Source: JBAYGJ01 sp041649335 (GTDB taxonomy: Bacteria; Patescibacteriota; Patescibacteriia; UBA10025; JAHIVO01). From it: a stretch of DNA of 60,657 bases. This document shows, one piece after another, positions 1-8,822 of this stretch (the stretch's first letter is position 1; each line of letters starts with the position of its first letter). The notes below the pieces were generated by a model that made no database searches, was not told the DNA's origin, and saw nothing but the letters and a program-made list of their open reading frames with translations. The translations under genes and the position numbers were made by a program. The stretch is from the NCBI GenBank assembly GCA_041649335.1, contig JBAZNF010000002.1, positions 1 to 60,657 of the forward strand, given 5' to 3'.

Positions 1-609
1 GTTGGCGATCCGGCGGGGGCTTTTTGATTCCCGTTTGGCTAGTTGGCAATAGTAGCAGGCGCCGAAATTCAGTTGGTGCTGTTCAGCGCGGACCAATTTA
101 TTAACGATATGCGGCGGCATGAATCCTGAGGCGAAAATCTGTGAGTGCGCATGGACCAATGATGCACCGGCTTTTCCGCCGTGGTTCTTGAAGATGAGGA
201 TGTATTTCATCTTCTTGTCCTTGCTGATTTCCTCGGTCCGGTTGGCGTATGCTTTCAGCAAACGGACGAGATGGGCTTCGGAAAAATCAGCCAATTCCTT
301 GTTGTGGTGTGGCGTTTCGATGATTACTTCCTGTGTGCCGTATACTTTGGGTGTTTTGGTGCTGACGACTGGGAAAATATTTTTTATGACTTTGATTTCC
401 CACCATTGGTCCGGACCGACCTGGTATAACGGGCGCTGGGAGGCATGCTCGCGCTCGCGGCAAAACGGGCAGTCCTTCGATTTGACCGGCACTTCAATAT
501 GTTCGGCTACGTCATGCGGGCGTTTGGCGCGCTTCGGTGCGATGATGACAAAACGGTTATGGATGTAGTCTTCGCGTATTTCACTCTTGACCGGTGAGAT
601 TCTGACCAT
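1..609 (-). CDS. galT: Galactose-1-phosphate uridylyltransferase (3' end cut by window)
   Basis: The first 203 residues are in the window; the rest runs off the left edge. GalT moves UMP between UDP-glucose and galactose-1-phosphate in the Leloir pathway. A zinc-type Cys47-Pro-Phe-Cys50 pair is followed by the HIT-family active-site motif His-Ala-His-Ser-Gln within GGKAGASLVHAHSQIFA at about residues 143-159. The ATG at 609 lies two bases after the stop of the upstream glycogen synthase, so it is the last visible gene of the glucan operon. It could supply UDP- or glucose-1-phosphate precursors to the synthases. In related organisms such proteins may act on other sugar phosphates, so the substrate is inferred. 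Confidence 0.85.
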   Translation of the reverse strand, partial: MVRISPVKSEIREDYIHNRFVIIAPKRAKRPHDVAEHIEVPVKSKDCPFCREREHASQRPLYQVGPDQWWEIKVIKNIFPVVSTKTPKVYGTQEVIIETPHHNKELADFSEAHLVRLLKAYANRTEEISKDKKMKYILIFKNHGGKAGASLVHAHSQIFASGFMPPHIVNKLVRAEQHQLNFGACYYCQLAKRESKSPRRIAN

Positions 610-611
610 GG

Positions 612-2084
612 CTATGAGATAAGTTTTTTATAAATACCCAGATATTTTTTTGCTGAACTTGTCCAGGAAAAATCGTACTGCATGATCCGCCTGACTATCT
701 TATACCACGTTTCCTGGTCTTGATAAAGCGCTAATGCGCGCATGATGGCATCGAAGAACTCTTGTGCGTCAAAATGGCTGAACACGAAGCCGTCGCCCGA
801 CTTCATGTCGGGGTTGTAGTCTTTGACCGTGTCAATCAGCCCGCCCGTCGCCCGGACGACCGGGATGGTGCCGTAGCGCATGGCGATCATCTGGCCAAGG
901 CCGCACGGCTCAAATTTTGACGGCATAAGGAATATGTCGGAGCCGGCATAAATCTGCTGTGCCAGTTTGGCGTCGAAGGCCACCTTCGCGAACATCTTGT
1001 CCGGATAGGCGGCCACCATTGTTTTTACGGATTCTTCTAGAGAGGTCAGGCCGGTTCCGAGTAATACCAGCTGGATATTTTGTTGGGCCAGCTTGTCCCC
1101 GATGGCGCAGAGCAGGTCAACGCCTTTCTGTTCCGCAAAGCGCGTGACAATCCCCAGGACCGGTATGCGCGGGTCAACAGCCAGGCCGCAGGTTTTTTGC
1201 AGGTCGGCCTTGCAGGCCAGTTTTTTGGTCGGGTCTTCGGCGGAGTATGTGGCTACGATATCCTTATCCGTAGCCGGATTGAACCGGTCGACGTCAATGC
1301 CGTTGAGTATCCCGACCAGTCGGTCTTTCTCCTTAGTCAGGTCGTTTTCAAGCTGCGCACCGTATTCCGGGGTAAGGATTTCTTTGGCATATTGGGGGCT
1401 GACGGTATTTATGTAGTCGCTCGTCAGGATGGCCTGCTGTAATCCGACCAGGTCGTCGCCGCGACGGACAGCCAGTGTCGGGCTGTCCGTTTCATTCAGG
1501 CCGATCAAGTCCATAATTTCCCTGGCATTGTATTGCCCCTGGTACTCAAGGTTATGGATGGAGAGCATGGCCTTGACTGCTTGGAGCTTGGGGTCGGTCT
1601 TGGCTAGGATTTTCAGGAGGAGGGGGACGTACCCCACATGCCAGTCATGCGAATGGATGATGTCCGGGTACCATTGGAGGGGCCCGAAAAGGCTGAAGAC
1701 GGCTCTCGCGAAAAAGATAAAACGCTGCGCTTCGCGGGACGAGCCGGAAGAGGAAGCGTCTTTCTCGAAATAGATACCATTTTCGCCCAGGTATTTCAGG
1801 CTGTCGATCAGGTATACGGGCACCTCTGAACCGGGGAGCGGTGTTTCGTAAATTCCCACTTTTTCCACCGCATGATTGAACGGCACGCTGACCGCGTCGG
1901 CGATTTTTGTGAGCGGATATTTTTTTTCATCGACGATACCGTACTTCGGGATGGCGATGCGCACGTCAACGCCAATCTTTTTAAGAGCTTTTGGTAATGC
2001 GCCGATAACATCCGCCAGGCCGCCGACTTTGGCGATCGGGTTCAGTTCAGACGCGACGAACAGGACTTTGACGGGTTGAGACAT
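612..2084 (-). CDS. glgA: Glycogen/starch synthase, GT5 family (copy 1)
   Basis: 490 residues, normal for bacterial GlgA. The enzyme adds glucose from ADP- or UDP-glucose to alpha-1,4-glucan. The N-terminal nucleotide-sugar binding motif K-V-G-G-L-A-D-V is at residues 19-26. The C-terminal Rossmann half carries the retaining-GT motif SKFEPCGLGQMIAMRYG followed by ATGGL, with the E...E pattern of the active site. The ATG at 2084 is preceded by a 9-base gap from the APH-like gene, and galT starts two bases after the stop. A second synthase lies at 5755-7233 in the same operon. Whether the two differ in donor or in priming role cannot be told from sequence. Confidence 0.93.
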   Translation of the reverse strand: MSQPVKVLFVASELNPIAKVGGLADVIGALPKALKKIGVDVRIAIPKYGIVDEKKYPLTKIADAVSVPFNHAVEKVGIYETPLPGSEVPVYLIDSLKYLGENGIYFEKDASSSGSSREAQRFIFFARAVFSLFGPLQWYPDIIHSHDWHVGYVPLLLKILAKTDPKLQAVKAMLSIHNLEYQGQYNAREIMDLIGLNETDSPTLAVRRGDDLVGLQQAILTSDYINTVSPQYAKEILTPEYGAQLENDLTKEKDRLVGILNGIDVDRFNPATDKDIVATYSAEDPTKKLACKADLQKTCGLAVDPRIPVLGIVTRFAEQKGVDLLCAIGDKLAQQNIQLVLLGTGLTSLEESVKTMVAAYPDKMFAKVAFDAKLAQQIYAGSDIFLMPSKFEPCGLGQMIAMRYGTIPVVRATGGLIDTVKDYNPDMKSGDGFVFSHFDAQEFFDAIMRALALYQDQETWYKIVRRIMQYDFSWTSSAKKYLGIYKKLIS

Positions 2085-2093
2085 GTGGTGGCT

Positions 2094-3086
2094 TTATTTT
2101 TTTAGATTACTTGAAGCCCGCCGGAACATAGTGTCGATAATTTTCCGGAAATGCGGGCTTTTGTTGTATTCGGTAAAAACGGCCGTGGTGGTAATGATAT
2201 CCAGGCTGATCCTGGCCATGAATGCGGGCAGTTGCTTTTTTACGGTGTCAGCGACATGCGAGTTGGCGTGCTTGAGGTACGCAGTGAGAAATAATTTTTC
2301 CAGAGACTCGACCTTCTTTTCCGTATAGATGAAACATTCCATAGCGCGGGCGTGAGTCATGAATGTAGCCACGTCATTAGCCGGAGAAAATTGGGCAGTC
2401 GAGGAAAAGTCGATGATACCGATATCCTTGGTGCGCAGATCGAGGATAATGTTGCTGGCCTGGAAGTCACCGTGGATGGAAAAAGCCCGGCCGGGGTCGT
2501 AAATTTTTTTCAGTCGGGCCAGGTATGCGTTTTTTAATCCAGTGAACCGTTGGCGTGCTAGGGGCATGTATCTAGCTACTTTTTTTTCCGCTGAGTCGAA
2601 GTACGCGGCCTCGTCGTCCCAGGTCCGCAGCAGTCCGACATGCGCCGGGTGATTGTGCAGATCGGCCAGCCGGGCAGCGATGCGGGGGACAGCCTGTCGG
2701 ATGGTATCGATTTGGTGGTCAAATTCACGCAGGACCCAGCCCGCGTATTCTTCATATATAATGAATCCAAGATCATCAATATAAAATAATGGCCGAGCCA
2801 CGACTTTTAGGCCTTTTTTTTGGAAATAGGGATAATACCATTTCATCAGCTCGTAGGTCGGTTTGGGTACGCGGTTGCCGCGGATTGATTTGCGCTGGAC
2901 CTGCCCGTTGCCCATGAGGACGTCCACGTCGTATTTCATGGTGTAGCTTTCTTCGGACAGGAATTTCATGTATTTGCCGTAGAAGAAGGTGATTTTTTTT
3001 GCGCCCGGCCAGAATTTTTTCATATGCCGGGTGAAGAACCGGCGCATGTATGCGGCTTGGCCGACCTGTTGGATTTTTCTCGACAT
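2094..3086 (-). CDS. Aminoglycoside phosphotransferase-like (APH) kinase
   Basis: 330 residues. The kinase-like catalytic core is visible: Brenner-type motif H-G-D-F-Q-A-S-N at about residue 205, followed by I-G-I-I-D-F-S-S-T with the metal-binding Asp. APH-fold proteins phosphorylate small molecules such as sugars, choline or antibiotics. The position between a GH57 hydrolase and a glycogen synthase, one base from the GH57 gene, suggests a sugar or glucan kinase rather than a resistance enzyme; that is inference. The N-terminus is basic. It does not resemble the known Mak1/Pep2 maltokinases closely enough to name. Confidence 0.72.
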   Translation of the reverse strand: MSRKIQQVGQAAYMRRFFTRHMKKFWPGAKKITFFYGKYMKFLSEESYTMKYDVDVLMGNGQVQRKSIRGNRVPKPTYELMKWYYPYFQKKGLKVVARPLFYIDDLGFIIYEEYAGWVLREFDHQIDTIRQAVPRIAARLADLHNHPAHVGLLRTWDDEAAYFDSAEKKVARYMPLARQRFTGLKNAYLARLKKIYDPGRAFSIHGDFQASNIILDLRTKDIGIIDFSSTAQFSPANDVATFMTHARAMECFIYTEKKVESLEKLFLTAYLKHANSHVADTVKKQLPAFMARISLDIITTTAVFTEYNKSPHFRKIIDTMFRRASSNLKK

Positions 3087-3087
3087 A

Positions 3088-4470
3088 TTATTTCCTGGTG
3101 ATTTGGTCTTTTTTGTCGTTTAATTCTTTCACGCGGTTGCGGATCTGGGCGGCCCGTTCGTATTCCTGCGCTTTGGCCGCTTCCAGCATCTGTTTTTCCA
3201 GGTTACCGACGATTGTGTTGAATTCCGATTCCGGGATGTAGGGCATGTCCGTGGTGATGCGCTGGGTGACGTCTTCGTCAGCGGATTTCGCCATCACGTC
3301 GACCTTACCGCTGCGCTGCCATTCGAATGCGGTAAAGATGATGTTTTGGTACAGTTCCTGCGCTTTTTGCTTGATATCCTGCGGGACGGGGGAATCCTGA
3401 ACCACGCCCTTTAAATCTTTAGCTCCCATCTCGATCATTTCAATGCTCCACCACGGCATGGCTGAGGCCCACCAGTATTGGTCGGAGTGGATAGCCTGGT
3501 CCAGCTCGTTCCGGATTTTTTTGTAGGTCGGATCGGTCGGCTTGATGAGTTTGATAGCGTTCAGGGCTAGGTTGGTCAGCTCCCATTGCATTTTTTGGAT
3601 GATATTATCCTTGTCCATCCAGCGTGAGAACGGTGTATTGTCTTCGATGTCTTTTTTCATCAGCGCCCACGACGAAGAGCGCGGGTCGATCTCCGTATGT
3701 TTGGTGAAGATGGTCGGTAAATCCGACAGGGTGACGGATTTTAATTCTTCGGTGTTGTACATGTCGAAGAGAAGATCTTCGAGGCCTGGCCGGTGGTGGC
3801 CGAATGTTTCGCCGTCCATGGCCGTGATCAGGTATTCGTCGCGGTTGACCCGGTCGCCGAGCAGTTTGACCAGCATACTGCCGGAAAAAACGCTCATGCC
3901 GATCTGGGCGGACAGGATGCGGAAACTCGCTTCTCGTTCACGGAAGAAGACGAAAAAGTCCGGGTGCCCCTTGAGCGTGTACAGCTGGGTCCAGTTGATG
4001 TCCTTTATTTTTCCGGAGTAGGCGAGTTCGTCAAGGATCAGCCATTTGTATCCCTGGGCCGCGATAATTTCACCGACCGCCCGGCTGTACGCCATTTCCG
4101 GCGGGAAAAAGCCGGTCGGATGATATGCTTTCTCACCGAAGTATTTCAAGTTCGTCAGCGTATTCAGCTCGATTTGCCGGACGATTTCCTCTTTCGGCAT
4201 CATCGGCAGAAAGGGGTGGTATTTGGCGCTGGCCGTCAGTTCGATCTGTCCGCGTTCAGCTAAAAGTTTGATGTCGGCGATGACATCCTGGCATCCGAAC
4301 CGGTCGAAGAGCTCAGTCAGTACGGCATTAATGTTCATAGTCATTTTAGCGTGCGGGTTCGCCTTCATGCCGCGGAGGATCTTGCGGTAGCTTTCTTCGG
4401 TGATTTTTCTGACCCAGAACTCTTTTTGGGTCGGCGGCTGGTAGATGTGGAGGAAGTTTGCCCAATACAT
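3088..4470 (-). CDS. Glycoside hydrolase family 57 protein with C-terminal UVR motif
   Basis: 460 residues. GH57 enzymes are alpha-glucanases, 4-alpha-glucanotransferases or branching enzymes acting on alpha-1,4/1,6-glucan. Conserved regions visible: IYQPP near residue 9 (the usual HQP has Y for H), G-Q-I-E-L with Y-H-P at about 93-104, the PPEMA region with the candidate nucleophile Glu at about 143, and D-G-E-T-F-G-H-H-R-P-G at about 230 with the acid/base Asp. The last 35 residues look like a UVR motif (AKAQEYERAAQIRNRVKEL), known from UvrB/UvrC as a protein-protein contact. This is unusual on a glycosidase. It is paralogous to the neighbour at 4511-5737, which lacks the tail. Confidence 0.85.
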   Translation of the reverse strand: MYWANFLHIYQPPTQKEFWVRKITEESYRKILRGMKANPHAKMTMNINAVLTELFDRFGCQDVIADIKLLAERGQIELTASAKYHPFLPMMPKEEIVRQIELNTLTNLKYFGEKAYHPTGFFPPEMAYSRAVGEIIAAQGYKWLILDELAYSGKIKDINWTQLYTLKGHPDFFVFFREREASFRILSAQIGMSVFSGSMLVKLLGDRVNRDEYLITAMDGETFGHHRPGLEDLLFDMYNTEELKSVTLSDLPTIFTKHTEIDPRSSSWALMKKDIEDNTPFSRWMDKDNIIQKMQWELTNLALNAIKLIKPTDPTYKKIRNELDQAIHSDQYWWASAMPWWSIEMIEMGAKDLKGVVQDSPVPQDIKQKAQELYQNIIFTAFEWQRSGKVDVMAKSADEDVTQRITTDMPYIPESEFNTIVGNLEKQMLEAAKAQEYERAAQIRNRVKELNDKKDQITRK

Positions 4471-4510
4471 GTGTTAGTTGTTAGTTATTAGTAGGCTGGC
4501 AATCAAGGCG

Positions 4511-5737
4511 TCAATTTATGGTGATTTTTTTACCGCCGATATACCGGATGTTATCGTGGCGGTTAGTGGTTAGATATCGGTTGGCAATTTCTAAATACGT
4601 ATTTTTTTTCTGCCATTGCGTGGCCAGATTGATAATCTTTCCCGCCAGGCCGATCAGGTCACGGTTTTCCGGCTCCAGGAGGAGGGCGGTCTGGTACAAG
4701 TCGTTCGTTTTTCTGGTGATGATGTCCAGGCTCCACCATGGCTTGGCCGACGCCCACCACATCTGGTCGGACGCCAGTTGCATATCAAGCCGGTGGCGGG
4801 CTTCTGAATACTGCCGGTGGTTTTTGTGTTGCCCTATAATAGTAACCAAATTATTGATAAATTTCCACTGTAACTTATGGATGGGGTTGGTTGGGTCATG
4901 CCACAAGCTGTAGGGGTTGCGATGCCTGATTTCCCGCTCTTGTGAGGACCAGGAACACTGGCGGGGGGATACGGTGTGCCGCCGGTCGATCTGTCTCAGC
5001 AATTCGCTGACCGTGACTGTGGTGACGCTGCCGTGCGTGACCAGCTTTGACCAGTATGCATCCAGACCGGGCCGGTGGTGTCCGAGGTTTTCTCCGTCCA
5101 TGCCCGTGACCAGGACCATGCGGCTGCGGCTGTCTGCGGCTACGGTTTTCCAGAAATGCCCCGTTGACCCTAAGTGGCTTTGGAATGAAAGGAAATCGCT
5201 TACTTTCCTGTTGCGAAAAATAACCTGCAGCGGCGAACCCTTGACTGAATGTGTCCGATCAAAACAGACTCTTCCCAAATGTCCATCGGCTGCGATTTCG
5301 TCGATTATCAGCCAGCGGTAGCCGTGCCGTTTAATAATGGAATTCACTACCGGGCCGTAGGCCATCTCCGGCGGGAAAAAGCCTTTCGGCCGGAATGCCG
5401 GCCCAAAGAACTTTTTATTTGTTAAGGTGTTCAGTTTGATTTGGCGGTCAATTTCGCGTTCAGGCAGAAGCGGCAGGATAGGGTGGTACATGGCGGTGCC
5501 GACCAGTTCGATTTTACCGTGCTGGGCGAGCTCCCGGATGTTTTTAATCACGTCGCGGTAGCCGTGCTCGGCCAGCTGCTCGGTCAGCGATCCGCTGACG
5601 TTCATTGTAATCTTCAGGCGGGGGAATTTTTTTACGATCGCCAACAGCGGCCGGTAGCTTTCGCGGACGACCTTAGTTATTATTTTTTTTGGCCAGCCTG
5701 GCGGCTGGTAGATGTGGAAAAAATTAGCCCAAAGCAT
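4511..5737 (-). CDS. Glycoside hydrolase family 57 protein
   Basis: 408 residues from the ATG at 5737, which starts M-L-W-A-N-F-F-H-I-Y-Q-P-P and aligns with the start of the neighbouring GH57 protein. An upstream in-frame extension overlaps the previous gene and is rejected. The same GH57 landmarks are present: G-K-I-E-L then Y-H-P-I, F-F-P-P-E-M-A-Y with the candidate nucleophile, and M-D-G-E-N-L-G-H-H-R-P-G with the acid/base Asp. It probably cleaves or transfers alpha-glucan chains. The tandem GH57 pair, flanked by two glycogen synthases, implies one enzyme may be hydrolytic and the other a transferase or branching enzyme, but the specificity cannot be read here. Confidence 0.85.
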   Translation of the reverse strand: MLWANFFHIYQPPGWPKKIITKVVRESYRPLLAIVKKFPRLKITMNVSGSLTEQLAEHGYRDVIKNIRELAQHGKIELVGTAMYHPILPLLPEREIDRQIKLNTLTNKKFFGPAFRPKGFFPPEMAYGPVVNSIIKRHGYRWLIIDEIAADGHLGRVCFDRTHSVKGSPLQVIFRNRKVSDFLSFQSHLGSTGHFWKTVAADSRSRMVLVTGMDGENLGHHRPGLDAYWSKLVTHGSVTTVTVSELLRQIDRRHTVSPRQCSWSSQEREIRHRNPYSLWHDPTNPIHKLQWKFINNLVTIIGQHKNHRQYSEARHRLDMQLASDQMWWASAKPWWSLDIITRKTNDLYQTALLLEPENRDLIGLAGKIINLATQWQKKNTYLEIANRYLTTNRHDNIRYIGGKKITIN

Positions 5738-5754
5738 GTGTAGAGATCCTCGGG

Positions 5755-7233
5755 TTAGTGGTGGTGCTGGAGGTATTCGCGTTTTTTCTTGATGGCGATC
5801 CGGAACAGCTGTATATATTTTTTTGCGGGCAATTCCCATGAATACGTCTGGCGCATGGCGTTCCAGGTCATGTATTCCCAAACCTGCGGGTATTTGTAGT
5901 TTTCCAGGGCGCGGGTCAGGGCGATCAGGAAGTCCTGCCGATGGTATGTTTTGAATGTAAAGCCGTTGCCCTTGCGGGTTTTTGGGTTGAAATTGGTGAT
6001 GGTGTCCGATAGCCCGCCGGTCTCGTGGACGATCGGTATTGAGCCGTAACGCAAGCTTTTTAATTGTGAGATGCCGCACGGTTCGAAGCGCGAGGGCATG
6101 AGAAACATGTCGGAGCCGGCATAGATCTTTGATTCCATTTCTTCGGTGAATGGGGTGTAGAAACCGATTTTTTTGGGGTGCTGCCGGGCGATTTTTTTGA
6201 AGAAATCAATATATTCTTTATGTCCAGTGCCGATGATGACCATTTGCATCTGCAGGCGGAGCAGCGCGTCCATAGTGCCCATGATCAGATCGAACCCCTT
6301 TTGTTCCGTCAGGCGGTTGACGACGCCGATCAGGGGGATTTCCGGATTGCGTTCCAATCCGACCAGCCGCTGCAGCTCGATCTTGTTTTTTTTCTTGCGC
6401 CGCAGCGTGTTCCAGTCATATTTATACTTAATATGGTCATCGTAAGCCGGGTTATTGACGGTATAGTCGATGCCGTTGATGATGCCGAAAAGGTCTTTTT
6501 TTCGGTGCCGCAGGTACCGATCCAGGCCTTGCCCATAGTCAGTCGTAGTGATTTCTTCGGCGTACCGCTCACTGACCGTGCTGATCATGTTTGCGTAAAA
6601 GATGCCCCGCTTGGCAAAGTTCAAATTGTCCAGGTTATCCAGCCGTTTCAGCGGGTCGCAGCGCCCATCATCAATACGTTCTGGAGGCACGGTCCACCAG
6701 TCGTGGCCGAGCTGGAACGCTAAATTATGGATGGTAAAGACCGTGGCCGCTTTTTTTAATGAAGGGAATTTGGCCGGTTCCTTAATCAGTAAATTCGGTA
6801 TCAGAGCGGTTTGCCAGTCATGGCAATGGATGATGTGCGGATTGAACTTGATCAATTCCAGCAGCTTGAGGGCGGCCAGGTCCATGACGAGGAACCGGAG
6901 GTTGTCGTCGGTGAAGTTATAGACCCGGGAATGCTGGCCGAAAAGTTCCTGGTTGCCAATAAAGAATATTTTTAGATTTTCATTGAAGTCGAGTCGGAAA
7001 AACGTGATCGGGAATTTTTTCTTCCCCACGGTTACCGTGACCGTCCCGTCTACTTTTTTCAGGTCCAGTCCCTGTTTGTGGATGAACCCGTAAAGCGGAG
7101 TGATGATCAAAACCTGGTGGCCGATGGCGGCGATCGCCTTAGGAAGGGATTTGGCCACGTCAGCCAAACCGCCCGTTTTGGAATACGGGGCGACTTCAGA
7201 GGCGATGCTGGCGATGCGAAAGACTTGTTGCAT
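5755..7233 (-). CDS. glgA: Glycogen/starch synthase, GT5 family (copy 2)
   Basis: 492 residues from the ATG at 7233 (MQQVFRIASIASEVAPYSK); longer in-frame starts would run back into the GH15 gene. S-K-T-G-G-L-A-D-V at residues 18-26 is the classic donor-site motif. The C-terminal half has SRFEPCGISQLKSLRYGSIP and ETGGL, the active-site glutamates and glycine loop. It is clearly diverged from copy 1 but has the same architecture. It starts seven bases after the stop of the GH15 gene and ends 17 bases before the next GH57 start, so it is co-transcribed with the glucan genes. Confidence 0.93.
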   Translation of the reverse strand: MQQVFRIASIASEVAPYSKTGGLADVAKSLPKAIAAIGHQVLIITPLYGFIHKQGLDLKKVDGTVTVTVGKKKFPITFFRLDFNENLKIFFIGNQELFGQHSRVYNFTDDNLRFLVMDLAALKLLELIKFNPHIIHCHDWQTALIPNLLIKEPAKFPSLKKAATVFTIHNLAFQLGHDWWTVPPERIDDGRCDPLKRLDNLDNLNFAKRGIFYANMISTVSERYAEEITTTDYGQGLDRYLRHRKKDLFGIINGIDYTVNNPAYDDHIKYKYDWNTLRRKKKNKIELQRLVGLERNPEIPLIGVVNRLTEQKGFDLIMGTMDALLRLQMQMVIIGTGHKEYIDFFKKIARQHPKKIGFYTPFTEEMESKIYAGSDMFLMPSRFEPCGISQLKSLRYGSIPIVHETGGLSDTITNFNPKTRKGNGFTFKTYHRQDFLIALTRALENYKYPQVWEYMTWNAMRQTYSWELPAKKYIQLFRIAIKKKREYLQHHH

Positions 7234-7240
7234 AATGGTA

Positions 7241-8323
7241 TTAAATGAATCCAAGATACCGACTGGCGATGACGAACATGGCATGGCTCCAGGCCAATGG
7301 GTATATGCCGACGCGGACATCCTCAAAAAACTGTTCCGGCAGGTAGTAATTGAATTTTTCAGCCCGTTCAACAACCCAGTTATAATATTGGAGCGCCTTG
7401 GCCTTGTTTCCCGCTGATTGCCAGTAAATAGCCAGCCAGCAGTTCAGGACCGGCCAGGCGCCGCCGCCTTCCTGCGCCGAACCTTCACTGTCGAAATAAT
7501 CGAACTGGAACCGGTGGACGCCGCCGTTAATGATCAGGGAGTCTTCAATTTTTTTTACGGTGCTTCTCATCCGGTCATCATTTGCCTCGACCAGGTTGAA
7601 CGGGTAGACCAACCCAAGCAGGGAAGCGTCGATATTAGGGTCGGAAATAACCCCTTTATTGCGGAGGAAATACCGCTGGGTCTGGTCATAGGCCTCGTTG
7701 ATTTTTGTGACCATCTGATGGGCCGCCTCTTTCCATAGGTGGTTCGGGATGATTTCATTGGCGCAAAACAGGCCCCGGGCGCAGGCGGCCAAGGAGTAGG
7801 TGAAATTATTTTTCAGACGGGTGGACGTTTTTCTCTCGAACGCCTCCCAGATATCCGCCGTCGGTTCCGAAAAATGGTCTTTCTCCCAGTAACCTGACAA
7901 CCCTTCGGCCAGACGCTCGATTAATGTCTGGTATATAACGGCGTTTTTAAGATCCGCGCGGTAGAAATGATGGATGGCCCACAGGAGCGTCCCCATCTGG
8001 TCAGCCTGGAACTGTTTCCCCATGGTAGCGATCCGACCGTTTGTGGAATAATTTGAGTACAGTAATTTTGTCGATTCGAAATCTTCCGGACGCTCGGTTA
8101 CCCAGGTAAAGAATTTTTCCTGAATAGGAAGTTTGAGATATTCGGCGGCCACGCAAATATACGCGGCGTCGCGGATCCACACGTACCGGTAGTCCGAACC
8201 TTCTTTTGGCGTATAGGGCTCATCAGTATTAGCGGCTACGATGGCACCGTTTTCCAGAGCACAGTCCTTGATGACCTCCTGCGAAGTGGAAATTATTTTC
8301 TGAATTTTTTTATCACTGGTCAT
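7241..8323 (-). CDS. Glucoamylase-like protein, glycoside hydrolase family 15
   Basis: 361 residues if started at the ATG at 8323; a GTG two codons upstream is possible. GH15 enzymes release glucose or trehalose-type units from glucan ends through an (alpha/alpha)6 barrel. Seen: Y-R-Y-V-W-I-R-D-A-A-Y near residue 26, the general-acid segment A-D-I-W-E at about 160, E-G-G-G-A-W-P, and the general-base segment Y-Y-L-P-E-Q-F-F-E-D near 335 followed by P-L-A-W-S-H-A. Both catalytic glutamates are therefore present. It lacks the N-terminal beta-domain of longer family members and a signal peptide, so it is probably cytosolic and acts on the internal glucan made by the linked synthases. Confidence 0.85.
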   Translation of the reverse strand: MTSDKKIQKIISTSQEVIKDCALENGAIVAANTDEPYTPKEGSDYRYVWIRDAAYICVAAEYLKLPIQEKFFTWVTERPEDFESTKLLYSNYSTNGRIATMGKQFQADQMGTLLWAIHHFYRADLKNAVIYQTLIERLAEGLSGYWEKDHFSEPTADIWEAFERKTSTRLKNNFTYSLAACARGLFCANEIIPNHLWKEAAHQMVTKINEAYDQTQRYFLRNKGVISDPNIDASLLGLVYPFNLVEANDDRMRSTVKKIEDSLIINGGVHRFQFDYFDSEGSAQEGGGAWPVLNCWLAIYWQSAGNKAKALQYYNWVVERAEKFNYYLPEQFFEDVRVGIYPLAWSHAMFVIASRYLGFI

Positions 8324-8330
8324 GTCCACG

Positions 8331-8822
8331 CTAATAGTTTTTTATCCCTCCGCAGACGGCGATCGATAACGCATCGGCGACGTCATCGGGCTGCGGTATG
8401 GTCTGGAGCTTGAGGAATATTTTTATCATCCGCTGCATCTGTGATTTGTCAGCCCGTCCGTCGCCGGTGATAGCCTGCTTGACCTGGAGCGGCGTGAATT
8501 CCCGCACGGGAATGCCGGCGGTGCCGGCGGCCAGGATGGCCACGCCGCGCGCTTCCCCGACCCGCATGGCGGTCGTCGTGTTGGTTGCGAAGAAAAGTTT
8601 TTCAATGGCTATGGCGTCCGGCCGGTATTTATTTATGATCGCTGACAGCCCGTCGAAGATTTTTTTCAGCCTTTGCTCATATGGTACAGACGGTTTTGAG
8701 GCGATGACGCCCTGGGCAATGGCAGAAACTTTTTGCTTGTCATGTTTGACAATGCCATAGCCGGTGATGGCATAACCCGGATCGATCCCTAAAACCGTAA
8801 ATGAATTTTTAGAGCTCGGCAT
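8331..8822 (-). CDS. ruvC: Crossover junction endodeoxyribonuclease RuvC
   Basis: 163 residues, typical length. RuvC resolves Holliday junctions as a dimer with RuvAB. The N-terminal V-L-G-I-D-P-G-Y-A-I-T-G-Y-G carries the first catalytic Asp; the acidic I-A-I-E-K-L-F-F segment and the C-terminal Q-P-D-D-V-A-D-A-L segment carry the others. Its start overlaps the end of yebC by 14 bases, a common bacterial arrangement, and the GH15 gene follows within 10 bases, so DNA-repair and glucan genes share a transcript. Confidence 0.96.
   Translation of the reverse strand: MPSSKNSFTVLGIDPGYAITGYGIVKHDKQKVSAIAQGVIASKPSVPYEQRLKKIFDGLSAIINKYRPDAIAIEKLFFATNTTTAMRVGEARGVAILAAGTAGIPVREFTPLQVKQAITGDGRADKSQMQRMIKIFLKLQTIPQPDDVADALSIAVCGGIKNY

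Noticed and set aside
2094..3086. Aminoglycoside resistance gene
   Set aside because: Only the general APH fold is shared, and the gene is embedded in a glucan operon.
5738..6079. N-terminal extension of the second GH57 protein
   Set aside because: It lies over the end of the glycogen synthase gene and has no relation to GH57; the ATG at 5737 aligns with the paralogue's start.
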